Below, in pieces: positions 7,164 through 14,220 of a stretch of 14,704 nucleotides of DNA. A program made the position numbers and the translations under genes. The notes under the pieces are model-generated. The model was not told the origin of the DNA. It searched no databases and was given only the letters and a program-made list of their open reading frames with translations. Numbering within the stretch: the first letter of the stretch is position 1; each line of letters starts with the position of its first letter. The stretch covers positions 1 through 14,704 of the forward strand of contig DYSK01000044.1 of NCBI GenBank assembly GCA_020718315.1, written 5' to 3'. The DNA comes from Draconibacterium orientale. Lineage in GTDB: Bacteria > Bacteroidota > Bacteroidia > Bacteroidales > UBA12170.

Positions 7164-7796
7164 CTACTTATTATGAAGATGTTTCATAAATCCATAAGTA
7201 AAAGAAAGAGTCATAAGAAAAAGAATAGGGGTGAGAATGGTGAAAACAAGTTCTGCGGTGAAAATTCCTAATAAAGGTTTGCCAGCACCCAAAAAAGCGA
7301 GTGCAATTCCACCAATGCCGATTAGTGTTCCCCCTATCGTAACCCATATAAATCCACTGTTAACTAATTTCTTTGAAATAAGGACAATAGGGATAAAGAA
7401 AATGGTTAAACCGGCTATACTATGAAAAATTGGATAGATGAACTTTGCGTTTAGAAACCCTAAGTTCAGAAATACGATTAACAAAAATCCCAAGAGCAAT
7501 AATCCCATGTAGGCTTTTGCATGCTTTTGATAAAATTCACATACGAGTCCTGTCGCGAGGCCAAAAGGAATAAGTGTGGCAACAATTTTAATTTCAGGAC
7601 GAGCAAGCACGGCAAAATCAAATAAAATAACCAAAACACCCGCTACAAAAAGTACGGCAAAGGAAGTGATGTAATGGAATAAAAAATTCTGTTTTACATT
7701 TGATTTCTTGGCTGCTTGTAAAAATCTGAAAATAAGATAAACAGCTGTTAGGCCTGTTAATAAAAGAAGAGCTTGATCTAATAATGTTGTTTCCAT
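7164..7796 (-). CDS. Seven-helix membrane protein of unknown family, partner of the 508-aa protein
   Basis: The 210-residue protein is almost entirely hydrophobic, with about seven helices. His residues lie within or at the ends of helices: H41 (NFLFHYITSF), H92 (YQKHAKAYM) and H125 (YPIFHSIAGL), plus HLH at 206-208 near the C-terminus. No family is recognised. H41 and H125 could ligate heme, but no classical cytochrome b motif is present. It is the first gene of a unit with the 508-aa protein and the SUMF1-fold lipoprotein, with 45 bases to the next start, and it lies just after the 13-bp terminator-like hairpin. I infer a membrane subunit of the same complex. The start is the ATG at 7796 (METTLLDQ); no Shine-Dalgarno was seen. 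Confidence 0.6.
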   Translation of the reverse strand: METTLLDQALLLLTGLTAVYLIFRFLQAAKKSNVKQNFLFHYITSFAVLFVAGVLVILFDFAVLARPEIKIVATLIPFGLATGLVCEFYQKHAKAYMGLLLLGFLLIVFLNLGFLNAKFIYPIFHSIAGLTIFFIPIVLISKKLVNSGFIWVTIGGTLIGIGGIALAFLGAGKPLLGIFTAELVFTILTPILFLMTLSFTYGFMKHLHNK

Positions 7797-7853
7797 AATA
7801 TTTTAGTTTAATTGATTAAAATATAAAGGTACTGAAATATTGATATGTAAAAT

Positions 7854-7882
7854 ACAATAAGCAGCATATTGCTGCTTATTGT
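7854..7882 (-). terminator. Terminator-like hairpin after the 364-aa membrane protein gene
   Basis: A perfect 13-bp stem (ACAATAAGCAGCA paired with TGCTGCTTATTGT) has a three-base TAT loop. It lies 15 bases beyond the stop of the 364-aa gene, and on the minus strand ATTTTACAT follows it. The GC core (GCAGC) and tight loop make it the best intrinsic terminator in the window. It separates the 364-aa gene from the 210/508-aa/lipoprotein unit. Confidence 0.75.
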
Positions 7883-7897
7883 TTTAATTCTATACTA

Positions 7898-8992
7898 TTA
7901 GGCTTTGGTTTCGTCAGTATCTTCTACTAAAAACTGTTTAAAAATTGGTAACAATAAGAAAACCAGCAAAACAGCAGACATGGTTCCGCCAATTACCCAT
8001 TCAAAAGATCCTCTTACGAAATAATTCCAATAAGTAGCTACTGCAGAAAGTAAAGTTGCCATCAATAATGTATTATAAGCCCAACGTCTGCGTAAAAATA
8101 CGAATGGAAGCATGAATACCATAAGGTAAGAGGCAATGTAATTTCCGTAACCGCCTAAGAACAGAGCTATTGTATTTGGATTATAAGTAGGCGTTGATTT
8201 TTTAACAATCATTGACTCGACTGTTTTGTCTTTATGCACAATATCAATAGCCTCATCAGCTTTGATTGAATCCATTTGTAATTGAGAAACAGTTGTTAAG
8301 GCCAGGGCATCATAATAATCCAGATTGGTGAATTGATTTCCGTAAGGATTGTCATGACGATGAAGATTTGCGTCTCCATTTAAATATTCAGGAATAAATT
8401 CGAAATAACGAACTCCGTGTTGAGCATTCATAAATACCATGCCTGCGACTACACCTATATAGGTATAAACGACAACTTTGAAGAATTTGTTCTTCAAACT
8501 GTCTTTATCGGCCAATAAGAATGTAAAATAACCAAGAAGACCAATGGCCATAATCCAAAGTACGGGAGGAGTTAGCGTTACATTTGCATCTGGAGGCGAA
8601 ATACCTGCAACAGGTCCCTGAGAATAATCAGATACTATAAGTACCATCCAGGGGATAAACATGGTCATACCTGCAACTCCTGCAATACCGGTAACACCAA
8701 TTCCTGCAGCTCTGGCATTTAAGCTGCCTTTGTAAATTTGACTTGCTAATACAATTAAAAGGGCACCGCCAAATGCAATCAATATCATCCAGATAGCAAA
8801 GGTTGTACCTAGAATGGGTACAGCTGTATAAAAGTCTGGATCAAAGGGGATTAATCTACCCATAACCGCATGCAAGGCTAATTTTAAAGTTCCCATAGCT
8901 TGCTGTGGAGCAATTACCATTAAATAAAATCCCACTACAACAGCTACTGCAGCAGCTATCATTCGTTGTAATTTTGTTGTTTCTTTAAACAT
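7898..8992 (-). CDS. Eight-helix membrane protein with a large periplasmic loop, unknown family
   Basis: The 364-residue protein has eight predicted helices (about 12-30, 57-84, 96-121, 142-161, 169-190, 273-300, 304-325 and 331-352). Charge distribution (KETTKLQR at the start, YKGSLNAR, DKDSLKNKFFK and FLRRRW on one side) puts both ends in the cytoplasm. A loop of about 80 residues (191-272) is then periplasmic; it contains H192, H211 and H213 (NLHRHDNPYG) and several Asp. No family is recognised. It appears monocistronic: a 520-base gap precedes it and a strong hairpin follows it. Its position next to the 508-aa heme-copper-like protein suggests a shared role, perhaps as an electron-entry or metal-handling subunit, but that is inference from context alone. 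The start is the ATG at 8992 with an A-rich leader. Confidence 0.6.
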   Translation of the reverse strand: MFKETTKLQRMIAAAVAVVVGFYLMVIAPQQAMGTLKLALHAVMGRLIPFDPDFYTAVPILGTTFAIWMILIAFGGALLIVLASQIYKGSLNARAAGIGVTGIAGVAGMTMFIPWMVLIVSDYSQGPVAGISPPDANVTLTPPVLWIMAIGLLGYFTFLLADKDSLKNKFFKVVVYTYIGVVAGMVFMNAQHGVRYFEFIPEYLNGDANLHRHDNPYGNQFTNLDYYDALALTTVSQLQMDSIKADEAIDIVHKDKTVESMIVKKSTPTYNPNTIALFLGGYGNYIASYLMVFMLPFVFLRRRWAYNTLLMATLLSAVATYWNYFVRGSFEWVIGGTMSAVLLVFLLLPIFKQFLVEDTDETKA

Positions 8993-9446
8993 GATTTTTA
9001 TTATTTGATTTGTTTGTAATTAGAAATATTTAATTTGATTGATTTGTATTCTTTCTGTATTTTTTATTGATGTATGTAAATACTCGCTTACAAAGAAAAA
9101 TGATTTATTTAATATTTCCAATTATTTTGAAAGTCAATCTGATTCACATTTTAGAAATAATTGCATTTTATGAGTAAAAACCACGTTAATCATTGAAATT
9201 CGGATATTAATTTAGAATCAGTAAAAATTGAATATTTACGATTTTTACTGGACAAATGAGTTGGAAACTATTTAAAGTCAGTCTGAAAATAATTTCTGTG
9301 ACATTCTGACGATTCATCCTTTTGGGGTGAGTTGATTAATTGAGAACCCCACTATCTAAAATTCTTGATTATTTGGCTAAGAGTAGCTTACAAATACATA
9401 TTGGAACGAACCAATAGGGATTTATGCTTTTAAAAATAGAATATAA
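8993..9446. other. Intergenic region with several inverted repeats upstream of the 364-aa gene
   Basis: No gene is seen here. The region holds a TGTAA-N8-TTACA dyad at 9075-9092 about 90 bases upstream of the 364-aa start, and a 10-bp perfect inverted repeat (CAGTAAAAAT at 9219-9228 with ATTTTTACTG at 9241-9250, 12-base loop). It also holds GGGGT/ACCCC at 9324-9350 and TATTGG/CCAATA at 9399-9416. I found no convincing TTTG/TAnnTTTG promoter pair. The length suggests a regulated promoter or a structured leader for the 364-aa gene. Confidence 0.45.
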
Positions 9447-9474
9447 GGAACTGCATTTTTTATGAGGCAGTTCC
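9447..9474 (-). terminator. Probable terminator of the 266-aa membrane protein gene
   Basis: A perfect 8-bp stem (GGAACTGC at 9447-9454, GCAGTTCC at 9467-9474) has a 12-base loop and lies about 39 bases beyond the stop of the 266-aa gene. On the minus strand TTATATTC follows, only moderately T-rich. It marks the gene as probably monocistronic. Confidence 0.6.
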
Positions 9475-9512
9475 CCTTAGCAGTGGCAAATTTATATCGT
9501 GGCTTAATAGAA

Positions 9513-10313
9513 TTAAATGTAATGTTTAGATTCCCATTCGGTAAGAAGTTTTTTGGTGCCTGGAAAACACAAATAAATAAGTAAACCAGTTGAAACTAAT
9601 GGCGCGAGTAAGAACATGGAAAAGCGATGCACTTCCATAATATTTACTACAGCTAATGTATAACCGCCTATCATTGACATTATTGCCGCCATTATTCCTA
9701 ATGGAATAGTGAATGTTTTGCGTTGGAGAACCCCAAAGCTTAATATTAACCACGAGGCAGAAGCAAACCATGTTACTGCAAATACTACGGCATACATTCC
9801 TTTCCAAACATCGTTATAGGTTGTTGTTTGGTATTTAGAGATAATAGCAACGCCGTTTACATAGCTTAATACATAAGCCATCCCTGCAATAAATAAGAAA
9901 ATGAGCAGTTTTCTATTTACTTTACCTATATACATAACTCCAAACCACAAAATGGTTGCAATAATAAATACAGGCATTGTTGCTGCCGGTAAATCGATAC
10001 TTTTGGCGGGGATAGTAGGGAAGAATCCGGCTAACATTTGTAATGCAGCTGCTATTTTTCCATAGCGCCAACTCCACTCTTGATTTGTAACAAAACCATA
10101 AAGTACAGCTCCCCATAATCCGCTAGCTCCAATTCCTAACCAACCAAGCATGGAGCTTGTAATCATTACTGCTAGTGCTTCGTCCGGCCTTCCCCCAGCT
10201 ATTTTCCCATGAACAACAAGCATATAGTTCTCGGCCAATAGATAAAATAAAAGTAATCCCGTAAAAAAACCTATTACGGAAATAGCGACACCTAAATAAT
10301 TTACTTTTTTCAT
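9513..10313 (-). CDS. Membrane protein (about eight helices), unknown family, likely TetR-controlled
   Basis: The 266-residue protein has about eight hydrophobic segments (roughly 8-28, 47-72, 84-99, 111-130, 134-156, 172-195, 202-225 and 231-250) and a basic C-terminal tail (GTKKLLTEWESKHYI). Few polar residues lie in the helices. H35 (VVHGKIAGGRPDEA, in the first periplasmic loop) and H229 are the only His besides H264. No family is recognised. Upstream are a predicted promoter at 10539-10569 with an operator on its start point and a second, weaker operator 18 bases before the ATG. Both resemble the operator in front of the TetR gene, so this gene is the most likely target. A possible terminator follows at 9447-9474. 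Confidence 0.6.
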   Translation of the reverse strand: MKKVNYLGVAISVIGFFTGLLLFYLLAENYMLVVHGKIAGGRPDEALAVMITSSMLGWLGIGASGLWGAVLYGFVTNQEWSWRYGKIAAALQMLAGFFPTIPAKSIDLPAATMPVFIIATILWFGVMYIGKVNRKLLIFLFIAGMAYVLSYVNGVAIISKYQTTTYNDVWKGMYAVVFAVTWFASASWLILSFGVLQRKTFTIPLGIMAAIMSMIGGYTLAVVNIMEVHRFSMFLLAPLVSTGLLIYLCFPGTKKLLTEWESKHYI

Positions 10314-10330
10314 ATAAAAACGTGTTTAGA

Positions 10331-10353
10331 TAGTTAATATAAACTAACTTGAT
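10331..10353. promoter_or_regulatory. Weaker TetR-type operator (site 3) just before the 266-aa gene
   Basis: TAGTT-N6-AACTA at 10331-10346 has the same arm sequence and spacing as the strong site at 10519-10534. Over the 20-base alignment 10334-10353 it agrees with site 2 at about 14 positions. It ends 18 bases upstream of the ATG at 10313, where binding would block ribosome access or elongation. Confidence 0.45.
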
Positions 10354-10518
10354 TAATAAAAAAATGAATTGTATATTTAATTGAATTTATTCTCTAAACT
10401 TTTTGTTACTGAATCCATTTGCTCTTCAAATTTTTTGTTTTCCAAGAAAAACGTAAGCCTCTAAATGCTAAAACATTTTTCCAACCCTTATTTATGTTAA
10501 TATTTAAACAGTGTTATA

Positions 10519-10541
10519 TAGTTAACGTTAACTAACGTCAA
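10519..10541. promoter_or_regulatory. TetR-type operator (site 2) upstream of the 266-aa gene
   Basis: It contains a perfect 16-bp palindrome, TAGTTAACGTTAACTA (10519-10534). It overlaps a second dyad, TTAACGTTA-AC-TAACGTCAA (10522-10541), with arms matching at 8 of 9. Bases 10523-10541 agree with the site before the TetR gene at 17 of 19 positions. It lies directly downstream of a TATATTTG box, covering the expected transcription start, so bound protein should repress. Confidence 0.7.
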
Positions 10542-10569
10542 ATATACAATTATATTTTTAATATGCAAT
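10539..10569 (-). promoter_or_regulatory. Predicted promoter of the 266-aa gene
   Basis: On the minus strand a perfect TAnnTTTG box (TATATTTG, 10546 down to 10539) lies 19 bases after ATTG (about 10569-10566), close to the TTTG -33 consensus. The start point would fall in operator site 2. The leader to the ATG at 10313 would be about 220 bases, long enough to hold a regulatory structure. Confidence 0.55.
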
Positions 10570-10624
10570 TCTTATTGGAATAAAATTTTTGAATCCTATA
10601 AAATTATTTTGAGAAAGTTAGCGT

Positions 10625-10705
10625 GTTAATAATTAGCACTTTAATTTTAAAAGTATTCCGCAATTTTCGCGTATTTAAAATTGATAAATGCTAATTACTG
10701 ATAAC
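10625..10705. repeat. Imperfect inverted repeat of about 80 bases in the 10314-10830 gap
   Basis: TAATTAGCA at 10630-10638 pairs with TGCTAATTA at 10689-10697. The inner flanks (TTTAATTTTAAA and TTTAAAATTGATAAA) and the outer GTTA/TAAC continue the symmetry with small bulges. The rest of this 517-base gap holds operator sites 2 and 3, a promoter and a hairpin after the ferredoxin gene; I see no gene in it. It could be a folded 3' RNA, an attenuator or a relic of a small mobile repeat. Confidence 0.4.
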
Positions 10706-10816
10706 CAATATTTTAGAGTGGGAGTGTTTTACGCTTGTTTTTGCTTGATGTTAGTATTATACTGATAAGCTGTATCTTAACATTTGATGTACTAATCCTT
10801 GCTCAATTATAAGGAT

Positions 10817-10829
10817 GCCCATTTCGGGC
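10817..10829 (-). terminator. Possible short terminator after the membrane ferredoxin gene
   Basis: A GC stem of 4 bp (GCCC, loop of 5, GGGC) lies one base beyond the TAA of the ferredoxin gene. The T-tract on the minus strand is poor (ATCCTTATAATT), while the plus strand has a better one. Weak call. Confidence 0.3.
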
Positions 10830-10830
10830 T

Positions 10831-11565
10831 TTATTTGTTTTGTTTACCTTGCTTTTTTAAAGAGAATAGGGGAATTTCAGTTTTAAATGATAATGCATTG
10901 TCAACAGGACAGGCATCAACACATTTCAAACCGGATTGACAATCAATATCTTTGACGGTAATTCTGTTAGCGACATCTATATTCATCGGGCAGACTTTAG
11001 TACATATATTGCATTTAATGCAGGCTTCTTCGTTTCGCGATATTCTGCTTATGCTTATTTTGCTAACTATCCCGAGAAAGGCACCGACAGGACAAATGTA
11101 TTTACACCACGACCTTTCGATAAAAAAACCGGCTATAATCGTGGCAATTAAAAGATACAGAACGCTCAGAATGCCATGCTCACCTTCTTCTTTTATGGAG
11201 GCAAGCCCTAAGAAAATCGATTGAAGTATCCATAAAAATAAGACATACCTAAAGTATCTTAAATAGTGATCAATTTTGAGTAATCTCTTTTTGTTTTGCT
11301 TAATCCATTTTTTAAACACTTTGTTGGTGGGTTGAATAACGGGTATGTTTCCGATTTTTTTACCTGCTTCCCTGATTAAATCGAAAAGCGTACCTATAGG
11401 GCAAATCCATCCACAAAAAACGGTGTTGAGAAGTAGGCTAATGATAAGAATAGATCCAAGTAAAATTAACATAAAATGTTTGTTGGGAGCAAAGTTGAGG
11501 ATAGCATAAAGACTAAACAATAATACAAACCCTTTAACGATTCTCCTAGATACCTTGATGTTCAT
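10831..11565 (-). CDS. Membrane-bound 4Fe-4S protein of NapH/CcoG type
   Basis: The 244-residue protein has about four helices and cytoplasmic iron-sulfur motifs, as in NapH/NosR/CcoG-type electron carriers that draw electrons from quinol or help assemble oxidases. Two membrane-border motifs are present: FCGWICPIG (C51, C55) and WCKYICPVGA (C154, C158). Two ferredoxin motifs follow. The first is complete: C182IKC185NIC188TKVC192P. The second reads C209QSG212LKC215VDAC219P, so its second ligand is Gly rather than Cys. A 3Fe-4S or otherwise altered cluster is possible there. The length suits the short NapH-like group without a periplasmic domain. It lies between the TetR gene and its likely target, but no operator was found at its own start. 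Confidence 0.8.
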   Translation of the reverse strand: MNIKVSRRIVKGFVLLFSLYAILNFAPNKHFMLILLGSILIISLLLNTVFCGWICPIGTLFDLIREAGKKIGNIPVIQPTNKVFKKWIKQNKKRLLKIDHYLRYFRYVLFLWILQSIFLGLASIKEEGEHGILSVLYLLIATIIAGFFIERSWCKYICPVGAFLGIVSKISISRISRNEEACIKCNICTKVCPMNIDVANRITVKDIDCQSGLKCVDACPVDNALSFKTEIPLFSLKKQGKQNK

Positions 11566-11897
11566 TTTTATTTATTGTTTTTGTTGTACGAGAATGGATC
11601 GTATTGATTTCAATGCTTAAAGCTTGGGTTATTCAGATTATTTTTGAAAATGACAGAGTAGTGGATTGGTGTAGGGAGAAAAAAATTAAAAACCGAAAGT
11701 CAAAATCTATCCATTTTGAAAAGATAGAAGAAACGCTTACCAAATGAGAAATTGAGCGTCTTTTCCATAGATACAGAAAATTTCAAATATATATTGTTTT
11801 CATCTGGCGGTTTAAGGTGTTTATTTAAAATAAGGATCGGGATAGTATAAATGAGCTGTTTGAAATTTAGAACGAATCAATTGATCTTTAAAATACA
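11566..11897. other. Intergenic region without a supported gene
   Basis: The 332 bases between the ferredoxin start and the TetR stop hold no feature I can support. A 44-codon plus-strand reading frame (11613-11747, MLKAWVIQIIFENDRVVDW...) is rich in charged residues but resembles nothing I know and has no evident ribosome binding site. No operator or clear TAnnTTTG promoter for the ferredoxin gene was seen. Confidence 0.4.
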
Positions 11898-12473
11898 CTA
11901 TTTTAATGTTTGAATAAGCGTAGCGAACAATATATTCCCTTTTTCAACCAAGTCAAATTTATGCCCTCCAAACTTCCATTGGCGAACCAAATGGCGGAGT
12001 GATCCGAAAAATAGCAAAGAAAACGTCTCAATATCTGTATTTTGAGAAATCTGCTTTGTTTGCTTTAGATTTTCTAATAAATTTTTTACAATCTCCTCGT
12101 TCAATTGTTGAATTTCCATTATTTTTTCTGCTAAACGAGTTTCGTTTTGAAAGATTTCTTCTGAAAAAATAACCGATATTAAACTTGGATTTTTTACAAA
12201 ACGATTCAAAATATTTCCGTAAAAAAATTGCATTTTATCAAATGGATCAGCGGTATTTTGAGATATTAAGTAGGCGTTTTGACTAATATTTTCCTTAAAT
12301 ACATTCAGAATTGCACACAAAATAGCAAATTTGCTATCAAAATGTCTGTAAATAGCGGGTTCTGAAGTCCCAATTGCCTTGGCTAAATTCTTGATGGTCA
12401 ATCCCTGAATTCCTTTTTCATCAATTATCAGAATTGACTTTTCAATTATTTCTTCTTGTTTTTTTGATAACAT
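11898..12473 (-). CDS. TetR/AcrR family transcriptional regulator
   Basis: The 191-residue protein has the normal TetR length and layout. The N-terminal helix-turn-helix (about residues 25-48) reads LTIKNLAKAIGTSEPAIYRHF followed by DSKFAIL, a textbook TetR recognition-helix region ending in YRHF. The C-terminal domain (about 55-190) is helical and divergent, as expected for ligand binding and dimerisation; the ligand is unknown. An operator-like dyad at 12494-12513 covers the predicted start point of its own promoter and recurs before the 266-aa membrane protein gene, so autorepression plus control of that gene is likely. The upstream DUF1302 and LolA-like genes suggest it may also sense substrates of an exporter. 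Confidence 0.9.
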   Translation of the reverse strand: MLSKKQEEIIEKSILIIDEKGIQGLTIKNLAKAIGTSEPAIYRHFDSKFAILCAILNVFKENISQNAYLISQNTADPFDKMQFFYGNILNRFVKNPSLISVIFSEEIFQNETRLAEKIMEIQQLNEEIVKNLLENLKQTKQISQNTDIETFSLLFFGSLRHLVRQWKFGGHKFDLVEKGNILFATLIQTLK

Positions 12474-12493
12474 ATTCTAAATAATTTTGAACT

Positions 12494-12513
12494 ATAACGT
12501 TAACTAACATTAA
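12494..12513. promoter_or_regulatory. TetR-type operator (site 1) at the regulator's own promoter
   Basis: ATAACGTTA-AC-TAACATTAA has inverted arms matching at 7 of 9. Bases 12495-12513 match the site at 10523-10541 at 17 of 19 positions. It starts 5 bases beyond the -7 box of the TetR promoter, the same geometry as at the 266-aa gene, and ends about 21 bases before the ATG. It also reads as a 10-bp direct repeat (ACGTTAACTA, ACATTAACTC). Confidence 0.7.
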
Positions 12514-12517
12514 CTCA

Positions 12518-12549
12518 CAAAGTAAAACTTAATATTTTTACTGACCAAA
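12518..12549 (-). promoter_or_regulatory. Predicted promoter of the TetR gene
   Basis: On the minus strand TTTG (12549-12546) is followed after 20 bases by TTACTTTG (12525-12518), one mismatch from TAnnTTTG. The spacing fits the Bacteroidota promoter, and the operator lies immediately downstream. Confidence 0.55.
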
Positions 12550-12864
12550 TATTTTAATAAAGAGCAACCCATTCCGTTTTATTATACCTGCGGATTGACG
12601 CTCAAAATTAGCATTAAATTCTTTCTCCTTTTGTCTTAAATTATAGATCCGGTTTATATTCATAGCAGTTCGGTTTACAAATAGTTACTTTAAAAAATAG
12701 ATAATTCCTTAGTGGAAATTAGTGAGTGACCTTTAAAAGGTGTCTTGTATATTTATTTTATAATAATACCACTATATGTGGTGTTTGCTAAAAAAGGCTA
12801 AAAAAGCCACAACTTAAGAAGTCATGGCTATAATAGCGGCGTTTAGATTGCGGATGATACGCTA
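12550..12864. other. Intergenic region between the DUF1302 barrel and the TetR promoter
   Basis: No gene was found. Three small dyads lie here: ACCTTT-A-AAAGGT at 12729-12741, ACCAC-TATAT-GTGGT at 12768-12782, and GGCT-A5-AGCC at 12796-12808. The last is followed on the minus strand by six T and could be a weak terminator for the barrel gene ending at 12865. Confidence 0.4.
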
Positions 12865-14109
12865 CTAGAAATTATATTTTATTTTGGTATAAATCATTGA
12901 GTTGTCTTTGTATTGGCCAAATCGTCCAGCTTCATCGCCAACAAAAATATTAGCTCCTAATAAAACAGAAAAGCCATCAGTAATATCGTAGGTGATTTTT
13001 GGGCGAATTAGCGCATCTTCATTCGTTAAACCGATATAGGAAAAAAGTTCGAAGTGGAGAGTTTCGCGAAGCGCATCAGCTCGAGCCAAAAATGTCATTG
13101 TATTTTGAGTTTCCTTTGTAAGTATGCCCGGTTCATAATCAAGTATGTGCTCTTGAATAAATTGCGCACTTATTAATATAGAGGAAACTGAAAAATCGAG
13201 TCCGAGTACATAATGTAAATAATTTTTCTCTGCTAACCCATCTACGGCTGTCATATCTTCGGTAAGAAAATATTTTCCGCTATAATAAGCTGCTTCACCC
13301 CTGAAGATAAAACTTTTTATTTGAGAACTGAACGAACCTCCTCCGAGTGTTAATCGATGATATTCTGGTGTCACATTTATACCTGATAAATAGGGCATTT
13401 GAGTAATAGGATTCATCCCAAATGACTTAGTCATATGGAGTGCAGGTGCATCATCCCAAGTATAACCGCCCATTAATTCAACATCGACAAGCGAAGTAAT
13501 GGCTGTAAATTTTGCAAAAATTTCGCTGTTTTCCAGGCTGGCCGTAACGTTGCGTTTACTATAGTCAAAAGTAGGTTGAATAGGGAAAGTAGGTTGAATA
13601 AACCAGATGGATCCCGGAGAAGGGGTTTCTAAAGCAGTAAATATGGGAATCCAAATCACTTCAAAAGTATTATTTCCTATATAATAATCAAACTTTGCGG
13701 CATATACCCCCGCTCTAATCTCATTAAAATCGGGCAAAAGGAACTCGGTTAAATTTAAAGGGGAAACAACATCGGTAATAAAAACGCCATCGGCTTTGCC
13801 CCAAACTATTTGCTGTTTGCCTATTCGAATATCTATTTTATTAAAATAAAGATCGAGGTAGATTTCTCGAATATTAAATTTTAAACTATCCGTATTGTAG
13901 GTATAAATCATCGGATTGACCTTAAAGGCCACCTTGCTTCCTGTCTTTTCAAAATTCAGGTTTAGTGTATTTTGTAATATAGAAAACTCGCCATTATCAA
14001 AAAGAACACCTGTGTAATTGCGTGCGAAGCCTGAAATTTCTACATTTTGCGCCTTTAAAAAAGGAGTAGCAAAAAGCGGAAGTAGTATGAGTAATGCTAA
14101 TTTTTTCAT
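12865..14109 (-). CDS. DUF1302-like outer-membrane beta-barrel protein
   Basis: The 414-residue protein has a signal peptide (MKKLALLILLPLFATPFLKA) and ends in a barrel-type terminal strand with C-terminal Phe (YTKIKYNF). The segment REIYLDLYF...IGKQQIVWGKADG (about residues 81-108), then DVVSPLNLTEF (113-123) and DFNEIRAG, matches the DUF1302 pattern (G-x-Q-x-x-x-W-G ... D-x-x-x-P). Such barrels are frequently encoded with RND/MMPL exporters and LolA-like proteins in envelope lipid or hydrophobic-compound transport. The next gene upstream is LolA-like, 111 bases away, so the two probably form part of that module. The transported compound is unknown. Confidence 0.75.
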   Translation of the reverse strand: MKKLALLILLPLFATPFLKAQNVEISGFARNYTGVLFDNGEFSILQNTLNLNFEKTGSKVAFKVNPMIYTYNTDSLKFNIREIYLDLYFNKIDIRIGKQQIVWGKADGVFITDVVSPLNLTEFLLPDFNEIRAGVYAAKFDYYIGNNTFEVIWIPIFTALETPSPGSIWFIQPTFPIQPTFDYSKRNVTASLENSEIFAKFTAITSLVDVELMGGYTWDDAPALHMTKSFGMNPITQMPYLSGINVTPEYHRLTLGGGSFSSQIKSFIFRGEAAYYSGKYFLTEDMTAVDGLAEKNYLHYVLGLDFSVSSILISAQFIQEHILDYEPGILTKETQNTMTFLARADALRETLHFELFSYIGLTNEDALIRPKITYDITDGFSVLLGANIFVGDEAGRFGQYKDNSMIYTKIKYNF

Positions 14110-14220
14110 ATATCTATTTTTTTATTTATTATTAAATGAGATGCTAAATTTGCATTGGTATCTAATCGAAAAACCCATAAAACTTAGCATTCTCTTTTTA
14201 AGCCATTGAAATACTATTCT

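Noticed and set aside
7808..7821. TTTAAT-TG-ATTAAA palindrome upstream of the 210-aa gene as an FNR/HcpR-type site
   Set aside because: It is composed almost only of A and T and lacks the TTGAnnnnnTCAA or TTGNNNNNNNCAA pattern, so chance is the simpler reading.
10952..11224. Plus-strand frames opposite the ferredoxin gene
   Set aside because: They are antisense to the clear CxxCxxCxxxCP motifs of the real gene and lack motifs of their own.
11613..11747. A 44-codon plus-strand reading frame in the gap before the TetR gene
   Set aside because: It is short, has no ribosome binding site or promoter that I can see, and its lysine-rich product resembles no family. It is likely chance in AT-rich DNA.
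14141..14190. ATGCTAA/TTAGCAT inverted repeat between the LolA-like and DUF1302 genes
   Set aside because: Seven-base arms with a 36-base loop in AT-rich sequence are weak evidence. It lacks the TetR operator core, so it was not called.
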